Source: Paraburkholderia terricola (GTDB lineage Bacteria > Pseudomonadota > Gammaproteobacteria > Burkholderiales > Burkholderiaceae). Taken from it: a stretch of 64,000 bases of DNA. The stretch lies in assembly GCF_900142195.1 (NCBI RefSeq), contig NZ_FRAB01000023.1:35612-99611 (forward strand). Reading direction: 5' to 3'. Under the pieces are notes generated by a model that saw nothing but the letters and a program-made list of their open reading frames with translations, was not told the DNA's origin and searched no databases. Every line of letters starts with the position of its first letter. The first letter of the stretch is position 1. This document shows positions 50,948 to 59,859 of the stretch, one piece after another. The position numbers were made by a program, and so were the translations under genes.

Positions 50948-51808
50948 TTACAGTGTGCGCAGCAATCCGGCCGCCGAGCGCATGCGGCGTTTGCGCTCCT
51001 TCTTCAGCCATTGCAGCACCGCGTCGGTATCGCCGGAACTGGCCAGCAAGGCGGCGTTGTCACGCAACAGCATTTCGCTGGCGACGATATCGTTCAGCGT
51101 CCCGAATCGCTTCTGGATCTGCTTCAGGCGCTTGACCGTGCGTTTGCGGCCGCCCTTGAGCACCGGCCCGAAAAACTCCAGCAGATAGCGCAGTTTCTTG
51201 CCCGCCTTCCTGACATCGTGAAAGGCGGTGTAGTTCGAGCGCTTTGCATGCCGCGCGCGTTTCATGCGCTTCTTTAGCGTCCGCTCGGAGGCGGCCACGC
51301 GTTGATTGGCGAATTTGCCGAGCGGCACGCGCTCGTGCGCGGTGTTCAGTTCGCGGGTGGCGCTGCTCAGGGCCTCGCGCAGCAGATGTTTGACGTCGGC
51401 GTTCGAGAGCGTTTCCCGGCTCGTCGCCAGCGCGTCGCCACGCGCGTTCTCCAGGGTCGGCGTCAGGCCGCGCGCGATGCCGCTCTCCTGTGCCAGCAGC
51501 GCGATCAGGATGTCCCAGTCGCGGGTCTTGCCGGCCGCCGTGGCGAGATACTTGTACAGCGCCCGTTGGCGCGTGTTCTCGCCCTCCTCGAGCAAGGGTT
51601 GAAAGGCCCACCATAGCGAGCGCAAACGCCGCAGCGAAACCCGCAACTGGTGGAAATCTTCCGGTGATGGATCCTCACGCACCGCATTGGCGTATTCGAT
51701 CGCATGATCGACGAGCGGCGCCGCATACGACGCGAACGCGGTCTGCGCCGAAGGCTCTTCGTCGGCCGGCGTGCTGTCGGCCGGCTCTTTATCGTTTTTC
51801 CGATTCAT
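50948..51808 (-). CDS. CHAD-domain protein
   Basis: A 286-residue soluble helical protein. The CHAD domain spans about residues 25-275 with its conserved basic and histidine positions: FHQLRVSLRRLRSLWWAF near the start and FHDVRKAGKKLRYLLEFF in the second half. CHAD domains bind inorganic polyphosphate and occur on polyphosphate granules. The N-terminal 25 residues are acidic and disordered. No triphosphate-tunnel (CYTH) domain is fused. A PiT phosphate transporter gene lies 0.9 kb away and a PPK2 gene 11 kb away. Confidence 0.87.
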   Translation of the reverse strand: MNRKNDKEPADSTPADEEPSAQTAFASYAAPLVDHAIEYANAVREDPSPEDFHQLRVSLRRLRSLWWAFQPLLEEGENTRQRALYKYLATAAGKTRDWDILIALLAQESGIARGLTPTLENARGDALATSRETLSNADVKHLLREALSSATRELNTAHERVPLGKFANQRVAASERTLKKRMKRARHAKRSNYTAFHDVRKAGKKLRYLLEFFGPVLKGGRKRTVKRLKQIQKRFGTLNDIVASEMLLRDNAALLASSGDTDAVLQWLKKERKRRMRSAAGLLRTL

Positions 51809-52016
51809 CGTTGGGGCTCTCCCGCTCGATCGGTGGTCCTTCGAATACGCCTTTTAGAAAGCGTAGCAAAATTAGTTCCCACCGCGCAAAGGCGCTGCGA
51901 TTGAATAGTCATAACGCGCGAACGCGGCAGGTTCTTTACGTCGATGGCGCGACGTCATGGAGAGACTATCTTGAACACACGCGTCGGCGCGCTTCGTCGA
52001 TGCATCAGGAGGATGT

Positions 52017-52616
52017 ATGCGCATACTCATTGTCGGTGCAACGGGCCTGCTCGGTGGAGAACTGGTGAAGCTCCTCGCGGCGGAACATGAAATCGTCACC
52101 GCGAGCCGCAAGGGCTCCGATCTGCACGTGGATCTGTCCGACAAGGCCAGCATCGAGTCGATGTACCGGCGGGCCGGTACGCTCGACGCGGTGATCTGCG
52201 TGGCGGGCACGGCGAAGTTCGCGCCGCTCGCGAGCCTCGCCGACGACGATTTCTCGTTCAGTCTCGCCAACAAGTTGATGGGCCAGGTCAACCTGGTGCG
52301 TTGTGGCGCCGCGCACGTGTCGCAAGGCGGCTGCTTCGCGCTGACGAGCGGCGTGCTCGCGCAACAACCGATGGAAGGCAGCGCGGCGGTCAGCATCGTG
52401 AATGCCGGCGTGGAGGCGTTCGCGCGTTCGGCGGCGCTGGAATTGCGCGGCAAGGCCCGTGTGAACGTGGTGAGTCCGGGGTGGGTCGCCGAAACGCTGA
52501 AGTCGATGGGCCGCGATCCGTCGCAGGGCGTGCCCGCCGCCACCGTCGCGCAGGCGTACAAACGCAGCCTGGGCGGCAGCGCGACGGGCGAGGTCATTTC
52601 CGCTACGTCGCCGTAA
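52017..52616 (+). CDS. Short-chain dehydrogenase/reductase
   Basis: Compact SDR of 199 residues, shorter than the classical ~250. The nucleotide-binding motif is VGATGLLGGELV at the N-terminus, unlike the usual TGxxxGIG. The central aspartate is in DLHVDLSDK. The usual YxxxK is not obvious, and the region reads GSAAVSIVNAGVEAFARSAA, so catalytic activity is uncertain. AGGAGG precedes the ATG. Divergent from the CHAD gene; substrate unknown. Confidence 0.82.
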   Translation: MRILIVGATGLLGGELVKLLAAEHEIVTASRKGSDLHVDLSDKASIESMYRRAGTLDAVICVAGTAKFAPLASLADDDFSFSLANKLMGQVNLVRCGAAHVSQGGCFALTSGVLAQQPMEGSAAVSIVNAGVEAFARSAALELRGKARVNVVSPGWVAETLKSMGRDPSQGVPAATVAQAYKRSLGGSATGEVISATSP

Positions 52617-52722
52617 GCGCGGATGCAACGGCGGCGTCGCCGGCGTCACGCCCTCGTCATCATTTCGACACGCAAGCCCCGCAGCATCGGAAGTTCCGCG
52701 ACCAACTCCTGGGGCACACGTC

Positions 52723-54309
52723 ATGCCGGAACTTTCGTACCCACAATCGGGCGCTGCAAGCGGCAAGGGCCGTCATCTCGGCCTTGCCGTTTTCGTCGCC
52801 GTGATTGTTGTCGGCGCCGTCTATTGCGCCACGCATTTATTGGCCGATTTGCAACCGGTCCGCGAAAGCTCGGTTCTACCTTATCTGCTGCTCGGGACCG
52901 CGCTGCTGATCGCGCTCGGCTTCGAATTCGTCAACGGTTTCCATGACACCGCCAACGCGGTCGCCACGGTGATCTACACGCACTCGCTCGCGCCGAACCT
53001 CGCGGTGGTGTGGTCGGGCGCATGGAATTTCCTCGGCGTGCTGACGTCGAGCGGCGCGGTCGCGTTCGGCATTCTGCAATTGCTGCCCGTGGAACTGATC
53101 CTGCAAGTGGGCAGCAGCGCCGGTTTTTCGATGGTGTTCGCGTTGCTGATCGCCGCCATCATCTGGAACCTCGGCACCTGGTACCTCGGCTTGCCCTCGT
53201 CGAGCTCGCACACGCTGATCGGCTCGATCATCGGCGTCGGCCTGATGAATCAGTTGATGCACGGCACCAACGGCACGAGCGGCGTGGACTGGAATCAGGC
53301 GCTCGGCGTCGGCAGGTCGCTGCTGTTCTCGCCGCTGGTCGGCTTTCTCGCGGCCAGTTTGCTGCTGCTGATCCTGAAGGCCGCGGTGCGCATTCCCGCG
53401 TTGTACGCCGAGCCGAAGGGCAAGGAGCCGCCGCCGTTCTGGATCCGCAGCCTGCTGATTCTGACCTGCACGGGCGTGTCGTTCGCGCATGGTTCGAACG
53501 ACGGACAGAAAGGCATGGGCCTCATCATGCTGATCCTCATCGGCACCGTGCCGACGGCGTATGCGCTGAACAAGGCGGTCACGCCGGCACAGACGCAGAC
53601 CTTCGTCGCGGTCGCGCAGCAGACGTCGGCGACGCTCGCGAAATACACGCGGGGCGCCGCGCCGTCGGCCGATCCGCGCGCCGATGTCGAGACGTATGTG
53701 CGCACCCGCCAGTTGACGCCCGCCACCTTGCCGGCCCTCCAGCAATTGACCGATGTGATCGGCCGTCAGGTGGGCGCATCGGGATCGATGGCCGCCGTGC
53801 CGCAAAACGCCGTCGATAACGTGCGCAACAACATGTATGTCGCCTCCGAGGCGATCCGTCTGATGGAGAAGGCGAAGCAACCGCCCTTCGCGCCGGAGGA
53901 CGCCCAGGTGATCGACAACTTCAAGGCGCAAACCGATCACGCCACCAAGTTCATTCCGACATGGGTCAAGGTGGCGGTGGCGATTGCCCTGGGGCTGGGC
54001 ACGATGGTGGGCTGGAAACGCATTGTCGTGACGGTCGGCGAGAAGATCGGCAAGCAGCATCTCACCTATGGTCAGGGGGCCTCGGCGGAACTGGTGGCGA
54101 TGCTGACGATCGGCGCGGCCGACGTGTACGGCTTGCCGGTGTCGACCACGCACGTGCTTTCGTCGGGCGTGGCCGGCACGATGGCGGCCAACGGCTCGGG
54201 CTTGCAATGGGCCACCGTGCGCAGCCTGGTCCTCGCGTGGGTGCTCACGCTGCCGGCTTCGATCGCGCTGGCGGCGGGCTTGTACTGGGTGTTCCGCGCG
54301 GTGTTCTAA
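52723..54309 (+). CDS. Inorganic phosphate transporter (PiT family)
   Basis: Inner-membrane symporter of 528 residues. The duplicated PiT signature is visible: GFEFVNGFHDTANAVATVIY in the first half and SFAHGSNDGQKGMGLIMLI in the second. A hydrophilic loop of about 130 residues (TSATLAKYTRGAAPSADPRA and following) separates the last membrane segments, longer than in E. coli PitA. PiT proteins take up metal-phosphate with protons at low affinity. The nearby CHAD gene links it to phosphate/polyphosphate handling. Confidence 0.92.
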   Translation: MPELSYPQSGAASGKGRHLGLAVFVAVIVVGAVYCATHLLADLQPVRESSVLPYLLLGTALLIALGFEFVNGFHDTANAVATVIYTHSLAPNLAVVWSGAWNFLGVLTSSGAVAFGILQLLPVELILQVGSSAGFSMVFALLIAAIIWNLGTWYLGLPSSSSHTLIGSIIGVGLMNQLMHGTNGTSGVDWNQALGVGRSLLFSPLVGFLAASLLLLILKAAVRIPALYAEPKGKEPPPFWIRSLLILTCTGVSFAHGSNDGQKGMGLIMLILIGTVPTAYALNKAVTPAQTQTFVAVAQQTSATLAKYTRGAAPSADPRADVETYVRTRQLTPATLPALQQLTDVIGRQVGASGSMAAVPQNAVDNVRNNMYVASEAIRLMEKAKQPPFAPEDAQVIDNFKAQTDHATKFIPTWVKVAVAIALGLGTMVGWKRIVVTVGEKIGKQHLTYGQGASAELVAMLTIGAADVYGLPVSTTHVLSSGVAGTMAANGSGLQWATVRSLVLAWVLTLPASIALAAGLYWVFRAVF

Positions 54310-54387
54310 GATTCGACGAAGGTGCCAGGAAAGGTCGACGGCGCATCGACGGCCCTTCGGCGTGATCCGCTCAGGCTGTCCGCGTGC

Positions 54388-55725
54388 TCACGCGCCGCGC
54401 CGCTGCACCACCGCCGCTTCCCAACCCGTGCGCGCCTCGACCCACTCCGCCAACGCCAGCAACCCGGCGTCGCCGTGCGCGGCGCCCACCAGTTGCGCGC
54501 CGAGCGGCAGACCCGCCGGCCCGAAGCCGACCGGCACCGTCACGGCCGGCACGCCCAGAAACGTCCACGGCGCGCAGAACGCGGCGTCGCCCGTATAGTC
54601 GAGGCCGCGCGGCGGCTCACCCGTGGCGGGCGCAACCAGCAGCGCGTCCAGCGCCCAGGCTTGCGTGAGCCACGCCTGAAAGCGCTGCGCCATCGGCACC
54701 TGCAGCGCCTTGATCGTCGCGTAGGCGGTGGCCGGCAGCTTGCGCCCATCGTCGACCAGACCGCGCATCGCGGGGCTCACGAGTTCGGGCGTGCGATCGA
54801 CCAGATCGCCGTGCGTGATCGCCGCTTCCACCGCCATCAATTGCAGCGCGTGCGCCGGCGTCGCGAAGATTTCCTGCGGCAACTCCACCGTGACGATCTC
54901 CGCGCCGTCGCGCGCAAGCTGCGCCGCGAGCCGGTCGAGCGCGGCTTGCTGGGCCGGCTCGATCGCGCCGCCGGCCTGCTTCGACAACACGCCGATGCGC
55001 CGCGTGCCCGCGCCGCGCGCCGCCGCGTCAACATGCGAAACGTGCGAAACGTGCGGATCGGCGGCATCGGCGCCCGCGACGAGTTTCAACACATACGCCA
55101 CGTCCGCGACGCGCCGCGCGAACAGCCCGACGTGATCCAGCGACCACGCGAGCGGCAACACACCGGTTCGCGCGATCGTGCCGTAGGTGGGCTTGAAACC
55201 GACGATGCCGCAATAAGCCGCGGGGCGGATCACCGAGCCCTGCGTCTGGGTGCCGAGCGCGAGCGGCACGATCCCGGCCGCGACCGCCGCCGCCGAACCG
55301 CTCGACGATCCACCCGGCGTGAACGCGCCGTTCCACGGATTGACCGTCGGCCCCGGATGACGCCACGCGAACTCGGTGGTCACCGTCTTGCCGAGAATCG
55401 CCGCGCCCGCGGCCCGCAAGCGGGCCACGATCCACGCATCCCGCTCGGGGCGCCGCCCCTTGTAGGCCGCCGAGTTGAATTCGGTGGGCATGTCGGCGGT
55501 GTCGATGACATCCTTCACCGCGACCGGCACGCCGGCGAGCGGCGCGGCGGCATCGGCGAGGGTGGCCGGCGGCGTATCGGGCAGATAACAGAATGCGTGC
55601 AACGCCGCCTGCGAATGTTGCGCGGCATCGTAAGCGCTCGAAACGTACTGCGCCACGGTGGCGTCACCCGCGGCGAGCGCCGCGCGGATCTCGCCGATGG
55701 TCGGTGCTTGATTGAAGGTCGTCAT
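54388..55725 (-). CDS. Amidase signature family enzyme
   Basis: A 445-residue hydrolase. The Ser-cisSer-Lys triad is present: Lys71 in VPVAVKDVIDT, the serines of PGGSSSGSAA near 137-146, and the nucleophile Ser164 in TQTQGSVIRPAAYCG. It should hydrolyse an amide to acid and ammonia. No signal peptide, so cytosolic. The start at 55725 gives the usual N-terminus; the frame is also open to 55758. It is the last gene of a unit encoding an NMT1-type importer, MFS carrier and gamma-glutamyltransferase-like enzyme, so its substrate is probably imported by them. Confidence 0.9.
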   Translation of the reverse strand: MTTFNQAPTIGEIRAALAAGDATVAQYVSSAYDAAQHSQAALHAFCYLPDTPPATLADAAAPLAGVPVAVKDVIDTADMPTEFNSAAYKGRRPERDAWIVARLRAAGAAILGKTVTTEFAWRHPGPTVNPWNGAFTPGGSSSGSAAAVAAGIVPLALGTQTQGSVIRPAAYCGIVGFKPTYGTIARTGVLPLAWSLDHVGLFARRVADVAYVLKLVAGADAADPHVSHVSHVDAAARGAGTRRIGVLSKQAGGAIEPAQQAALDRLAAQLARDGAEIVTVELPQEIFATPAHALQLMAVEAAITHGDLVDRTPELVSPAMRGLVDDGRKLPATAYATIKALQVPMAQRFQAWLTQAWALDALLVAPATGEPPRGLDYTGDAAFCAPWTFLGVPAVTVPVGFGPAGLPLGAQLVGAAHGDAGLLALAEWVEARTGWEAAVVQRRGA

Positions 55726-55744
55726 GAGAGCGTCGGAAAGCCGT

Positions 55745-56725
55745 TCATTTCGCGGCAAGCGCGGGCTGGATATAACTGTGGACGATGAACGTATCGTACT
55801 TCGGCTGCTGCTTCAGATTGCCGAGCGCGATTTGCGTATCCATCGCAACGGCCAGCGCTTTGGGCGTGATGTCGACGCTCTTCGGATACACGCCTTCGGT
55901 CAGCATGCGCTTGACGGCCGCGTCCACCACCGCCGGGTCGAGCGTCGGGAATTCCTTGCGCGCGATCGCCTGGGTTTCGGCCGGATTGCTCTGCATGTAG
56001 CGCAGCGCGTTTTGCAGACCCTTCACGAAGCGTGCGGCCGCATCGGGATCGACGCCGCGCTTCGCCGAAATCGACGAGAACGCGTACTCGCCATAGAGCT
56101 TCGGAAAACCGAGCACGACTTTCATGCCCTTCGCGACCGCCTGGTCGAGGCCCGGCTCGTACATCACCGCGATCTTCGACTGCCCGGCCACGAGCGGCCC
56201 GATCTCCGAGCCGAGCGGCACCTGAATCAGCTTGACGTCGCTCTGCGACATGCCGTTTTCCTTCAGCAGCTTCAGGAACAGCGACGTGCTGGTGGTCGGC
56301 ATCTGCCCGGACACCACGACCTGATCCTTCACGTCCTTGATGCTGTCGAATTTGACGTCGGGCGCGGCGGCGATCCATACCGCCGCGCCGTTCACGACGT
56401 TGGCGATGATATCGACATCGGCGCCCTTCTCCGCGGCGACCGCCGTCCACTCGGGTCCGTGCAGCGAGAAATCGGCGCTACCCGACAACACCGCCGAGAG
56501 CGCCGCGCTCGGGCTGCCCGCCGTCTGCCTCGTGACGTCGAGCCCTTCCTTCGTGAAGAAGCCGCCGTCGATCGCCACATAGAGCGGCAGATAGAGCATC
56601 GACTGGAACGCCTGCGAAATGGTGACTTTCTTGTCGGCGGCCAACGCCGGCAATGAAACGGATGCAACGGTCAGCGCCAAAGCCGTGGTCAGCGCGGCGA
56701 GCGCTTTTTTTGCGGTGAATGCCAT
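55745..56725 (-). CDS. NMT1/Thi5-like ABC transporter substrate-binding protein
   Basis: Periplasmic binding protein of 326 residues with a Sec signal (AFTAKKALAALTTALALTVA) probably cut after LAA near residue 30. The mature part belongs to the NMT1/Thi5-like group (SMLYLPLYVAIDGGFFTKEG, AALSAVLSGSADFSLHGPEW), which bind nitrate, alkanesulphonates, pyrimidine precursors or similar small molecules. Start 56725 is supported by AGGA upstream. It works with the next two genes (permease, ATPase). Confidence 0.87.
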   Translation of the reverse strand: MAFTAKKALAALTTALALTVASVSLPALAADKKVTISQAFQSMLYLPLYVAIDGGFFTKEGLDVTRQTAGSPSAALSAVLSGSADFSLHGPEWTAVAAEKGADVDIIANVVNGAAVWIAAAPDVKFDSIKDVKDQVVVSGQMPTTSTSLFLKLLKENGMSQSDVKLIQVPLGSEIGPLVAGQSKIAVMYEPGLDQAVAKGMKVVLGFPKLYGEYAFSSISAKRGVDPDAAARFVKGLQNALRYMQSNPAETQAIARKEFPTLDPAVVDAAVKRMLTEGVYPKSVDITPKALAVAMDTQIALGNLKQQPKYDTFIVHSYIQPALAAK

Positions 56726-56769
56726 CGTCCTGTCCTGGGAGAGAAGTGATTGGACTGCCGGGAATGCGT

Positions 56770-57627
56770 TTAAACCTTCAGCGTGCTCGTATTCGAGGCC
56801 TGCCGCCACGGCAGCAATTTGCGCTCGACGAGATCGATCAGGAAGTACAGCACGAAGCCGATCGCCATCAGCACGAAGAGTCCCGCCCATACCGTGTTGA
56901 GGTCGTACAGGCTCGATGCGGTGAAGATCATGTGCCCGAGCCCTTTCTCCGATGAAATGAATTCGCCCACCACCGCGCCGACCAGGCCGAAGCCGACGTT
57001 GATGCGGAACGTGGAGATCACGTAGGGCAGCGTGAACGGCACCACCACCTTCATGAACACGTCGTTCTTGTCGGCGCCGAGCGTGACGAGCAGCGCCTGC
57101 AGATCGGGATCGGCGTCTTTCGCCGCCTCGTAGGCCGCGATCAGCGCGACGATGGCGGTGAGCGAAATCGCCAGCGCGACCTTCGATATCAAACCGGTGC
57201 CGAACCATAAGATCACGATGGGCGCGAACGCGATCTTCGGCACGCTATTGATCGCGACGATGAACGGCTCGATCAGCCGCGCGACGAACGGCGAATACCA
57301 GAGCGCGAGCCCGCACACCGAGCCGACCGCCGTGCCGAACACGAAGCCGAGAATGGCTTCGAAGAGCGTGTAGCCGGTATCGACGAATAACTGATGAGAG
57401 CGGATGTCGCGTATCAGCGCGTCGAGAATTTTCGCCGGCGAGCCGACCAGGAAGTTCGACACCCAGCCGAGACGCGCCGCGCCTTCCCAGAGCGCGAAGA
57501 ACGCGAGCACCGCCGCGAGTTGCAGCAACGAGCGGCCCCAGCCGCTGTCGAGCACGAGCCGCCGCGAGCGTGTGTGCGGCGCGCGCCGCGCCGCTGCGCT
57601 TTTATCGATGGAAACGGATTGCGTCAT
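56770..57627 (-). CDS. ABC transporter permease (SsuC/TauC type)
   Basis: Inner-membrane permease of 285 residues with about six membrane segments. The EAA-type docking loop is visible around AAKDADPDLQALLVTLGADK and the N-terminal part reads LAAVLAFFALWEGAARLGWV. GAGGGCAGC precedes the ATG at 57627, which overlaps the ATPase stop by 4 bp (ATGA). Belongs to the nitrate/sulphonate/taurine-type importer class. Confidence 0.9.
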   Translation of the reverse strand: MTQSVSIDKSAAARRAPHTRSRRLVLDSGWGRSLLQLAAVLAFFALWEGAARLGWVSNFLVGSPAKILDALIRDIRSHQLFVDTGYTLFEAILGFVFGTAVGSVCGLALWYSPFVARLIEPFIVAINSVPKIAFAPIVILWFGTGLISKVALAISLTAIVALIAAYEAAKDADPDLQALLVTLGADKNDVFMKVVVPFTLPYVISTFRINVGFGLVGAVVGEFISSEKGLGHMIFTASSLYDLNTVWAGLFVLMAIGFVLYFLIDLVERKLLPWRQASNTSTLKV

Positions 57628-58400
57628 GCTGCCCTCACCTCGGTCTGGATATCCAGCTCGCCGCACAACGCATGGAAATAGCCCGCGAAGTTCGGATCGC
57701 TGCGCGCGCCGATCGGCGAACGCGCGGCAATGTCGATGTCGTAGATCTTCTTCACCTGCGAGGGACGTCCGCCGAGCACCACGACGCGTTTGGACAACGC
57801 GACGGCTTCGTCGATATCGTGCGTGACCAGCACCACGGTCTTGTGGAACGTCTCGACCGCTTCCATCAGCACGCCCTCCAGATAGAGGCGCGTTTGATAG
57901 TCGAGCGCCGAGAACGGCTCGTCGAGCAGGATGATGTCGGGATCGTTGATCAGCGTGCGGATCAGCGCCACACGCTGGCGCATGCCGCCCGACAGCATGC
58001 GCGGATAAGCGTTCTCGAAGCCGGCGAGGCCATAGGTGTTGAGATACTCCATCGCCATTTCATGCGCCTGCGCCGCCGGCATGTTCGACAGTTCGGGGCC
58101 GATCAGCACGTTTTGCAGCACCGTGCGCCACGGCAGCAACAGGTCGCGCTGCATCATGTAGCCGACCTTGCCGCGCAATCCATTCACGGCCTGCCCGCGA
58201 TAGACGATGTCGCCGCTATCGGCTTCGAGCAGCCCCGCGATCACATTGAACACCGTCGTCTTGCCGCAGCCCGACGGCCCGATGATGCTGACGAAATCAC
58301 GCTCGTGAATGTCGAACGTGAGACCGCCGAGCACGTCGACCGAACCCAGTTTGTTCGAAAACGATTTGCGGATGTTGCGCAATGCGAGCTGAACTGACAT
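57624..58400 (-). CDS. ABC transporter ATP-binding protein (SsuB/TauB type)
   Basis: ATPase of 258 residues. Walker A GPSGCGKTT, signature LSGGMRQRVALI, and Walker B IILLDEPFSALD are present. MQRDLLLPWRTVLQNVL (Q-loop region with LLPW) is the hallmark of the nitrate/sulphonate/pyrimidine importer group. GAGGAGCAGGC precedes ATG at 58400. Confidence 0.93.
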   Translation of the reverse strand: MSVQLALRNIRKSFSNKLGSVDVLGGLTFDIHERDFVSIIGPSGCGKTTVFNVIAGLLEADSGDIVYRGQAVNGLRGKVGYMMQRDLLLPWRTVLQNVLIGPELSNMPAAQAHEMAMEYLNTYGLAGFENAYPRMLSGGMRQRVALIRTLINDPDIILLDEPFSALDYQTRLYLEGVLMEAVETFHKTVVLVTHDIDEAVALSKRVVVLGGRPSQVKKIYDIDIAARSPIGARSDPNFAGYFHALCGELDIQTEVRAA

Positions 58401-58454
58401 GCCTGCTCCTCGATCACGATTCATGGTGCGCCGGCACAAGCCGCCGCCGTTCCG

Positions 58455-59750
58455 TCAAAGACCGCGCGGCGTGGCGAGAAAGCGGCGGCGCATCGGCTTG
58501 AGCACGGCAATCGCGAGCAGCGCGGTCACGATATCGAGCGTGATCGCGGTGGCGAACACCGGCACCCAGCTTCCGGCGTGCTGGTGCATCAGCGCCGCCA
58601 GCGGGCCGCCGAAGATCGAACCGATGCCTTGCGAGATGTACAGCCAGCCGTAGTTCTCGGTGGCGTGACGGGTGCCGAAGGTGTCGGTCAGCGTCGAGGG
58701 GAACAGCGAAAAAATCTCGCCCCAGCCGAAGAACACCACGCCCGACAGCAGCACGAACAGCACCGCGTTTTCGCGGGTGAGGAGCCACAGCGCCATCGCC
58801 ACGCCTTCGAGCGCGAACGCGAAGAACATCGTGTTTTCACGGCCGACCTTGTCGGACACCCAGCCGAACAGCGGCCGCGTGAGGCCGTTGGTGAAGCGGT
58901 CGATGGTCAGCGCGAGCGGCAGCGCCGCCATGCCGAACACGAGCACCTTGGTCACGCCGAAGTCGGCGGCGAAGGTGGCCATTTGCGAGGTGACCATCAG
59001 GCCCGAGGTGGACATCATGGTCATCATCGCGAACATCAGCCAGAACACGGGCGTCTTGAGCGTTTGCGAAGGACGCAGATTCGCCACGGCCGATGCGCCG
59101 GAACCGGCCGCGCTCGCGGCGACGCTTTCGTGCGAAGGCGGCACGCGCAATCCTTGCGAGGCCAGCAAGCCGACCAGCGCGAACGCAATGCCGAACATCC
59201 ACAACGTGGCGTCGATGCCGCGCGCCTGCAGCGACGTGGCGATCGGAAAGGTCGTGACGATCGCGCCCATGCCGTAGCCGGCCGCCACCGCGCCCGCCGC
59301 GAAGCCGCGCTGCTTCGGGAACCAGCGCACCATCAAACCCACCACGCCGACATAGACGATGCCGGTGCCCAAGCCGCCGACCACGCCATAAGTCAGATAG
59401 AGCATCGGCGCGCTTTGCACCTGCGCGGCCAGCACCCAGCTCAGGCCCGACATCACGGTGCCGATCGAGATCAGCATGCGCGGACCGAAGCGGTCGATCA
59501 GCTTGCCCTGGAACGGCGAGAAGAAAGTTTGCAGAATGATCAGCAGCGAGAACGTCACTTGCAGTTCCGGCAGCGCGACGCCCAGTTTCGCGGCGAGCGG
59601 TTTGGTCATCAGCGTCCAGACGTATTGCGGGCTCGAAATCGCCATCATGCAGACGAGACCGAGTCCGAGCTGAAGCCAGCGGTTGTGCGCGGCGGAGGTC
59701 GAGACGTTCCCGATGTCCGCGGATGTCATGGGTTGAGAGCGTGTGGTCAT
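58455..59750 (-). CDS. MFS transporter, oxalate/formate antiporter (OFA) type
   Basis: Inner-membrane carrier of 431 residues with twelve predicted membrane segments. Landmarks are SPQYVWTLMTKPLAAKLGVA, FFSPFQGKLIDRFGPRMLIS and YGVVGGLGTGIVYVGVVGLM, as in OxlT-like carriers of organic acids. TGGAGTCATC precedes ATG at 59750; the frame open to 60026 is not credible. It lies between the gamma-glutamyltransferase-like gene and the ABC genes and may import the acid or export a product. Confidence 0.88.
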   Translation of the reverse strand: MTTRSQPMTSADIGNVSTSAAHNRWLQLGLGLVCMMAISSPQYVWTLMTKPLAAKLGVALPELQVTFSLLIILQTFFSPFQGKLIDRFGPRMLISIGTVMSGLSWVLAAQVQSAPMLYLTYGVVGGLGTGIVYVGVVGLMVRWFPKQRGFAAGAVAAGYGMGAIVTTFPIATSLQARGIDATLWMFGIAFALVGLLASQGLRVPPSHESVAASAAGSGASAVANLRPSQTLKTPVFWLMFAMMTMMSTSGLMVTSQMATFAADFGVTKVLVFGMAALPLALTIDRFTNGLTRPLFGWVSDKVGRENTMFFAFALEGVAMALWLLTRENAVLFVLLSGVVFFGWGEIFSLFPSTLTDTFGTRHATENYGWLYISQGIGSIFGGPLAALMHQHAGSWVPVFATAITLDIVTALLAIAVLKPMRRRFLATPRGL

Positions 59751-59859
59751 GATGACTCCAGTTACCGAGCGCATGCCTGCCGGAAAACGGCAAACGTGCG
59801 GCGTCCTCCGTGCCGATAGGCCGGACCTGCGGTTCGATTGAAAAAAAGCGCGCGTGCTT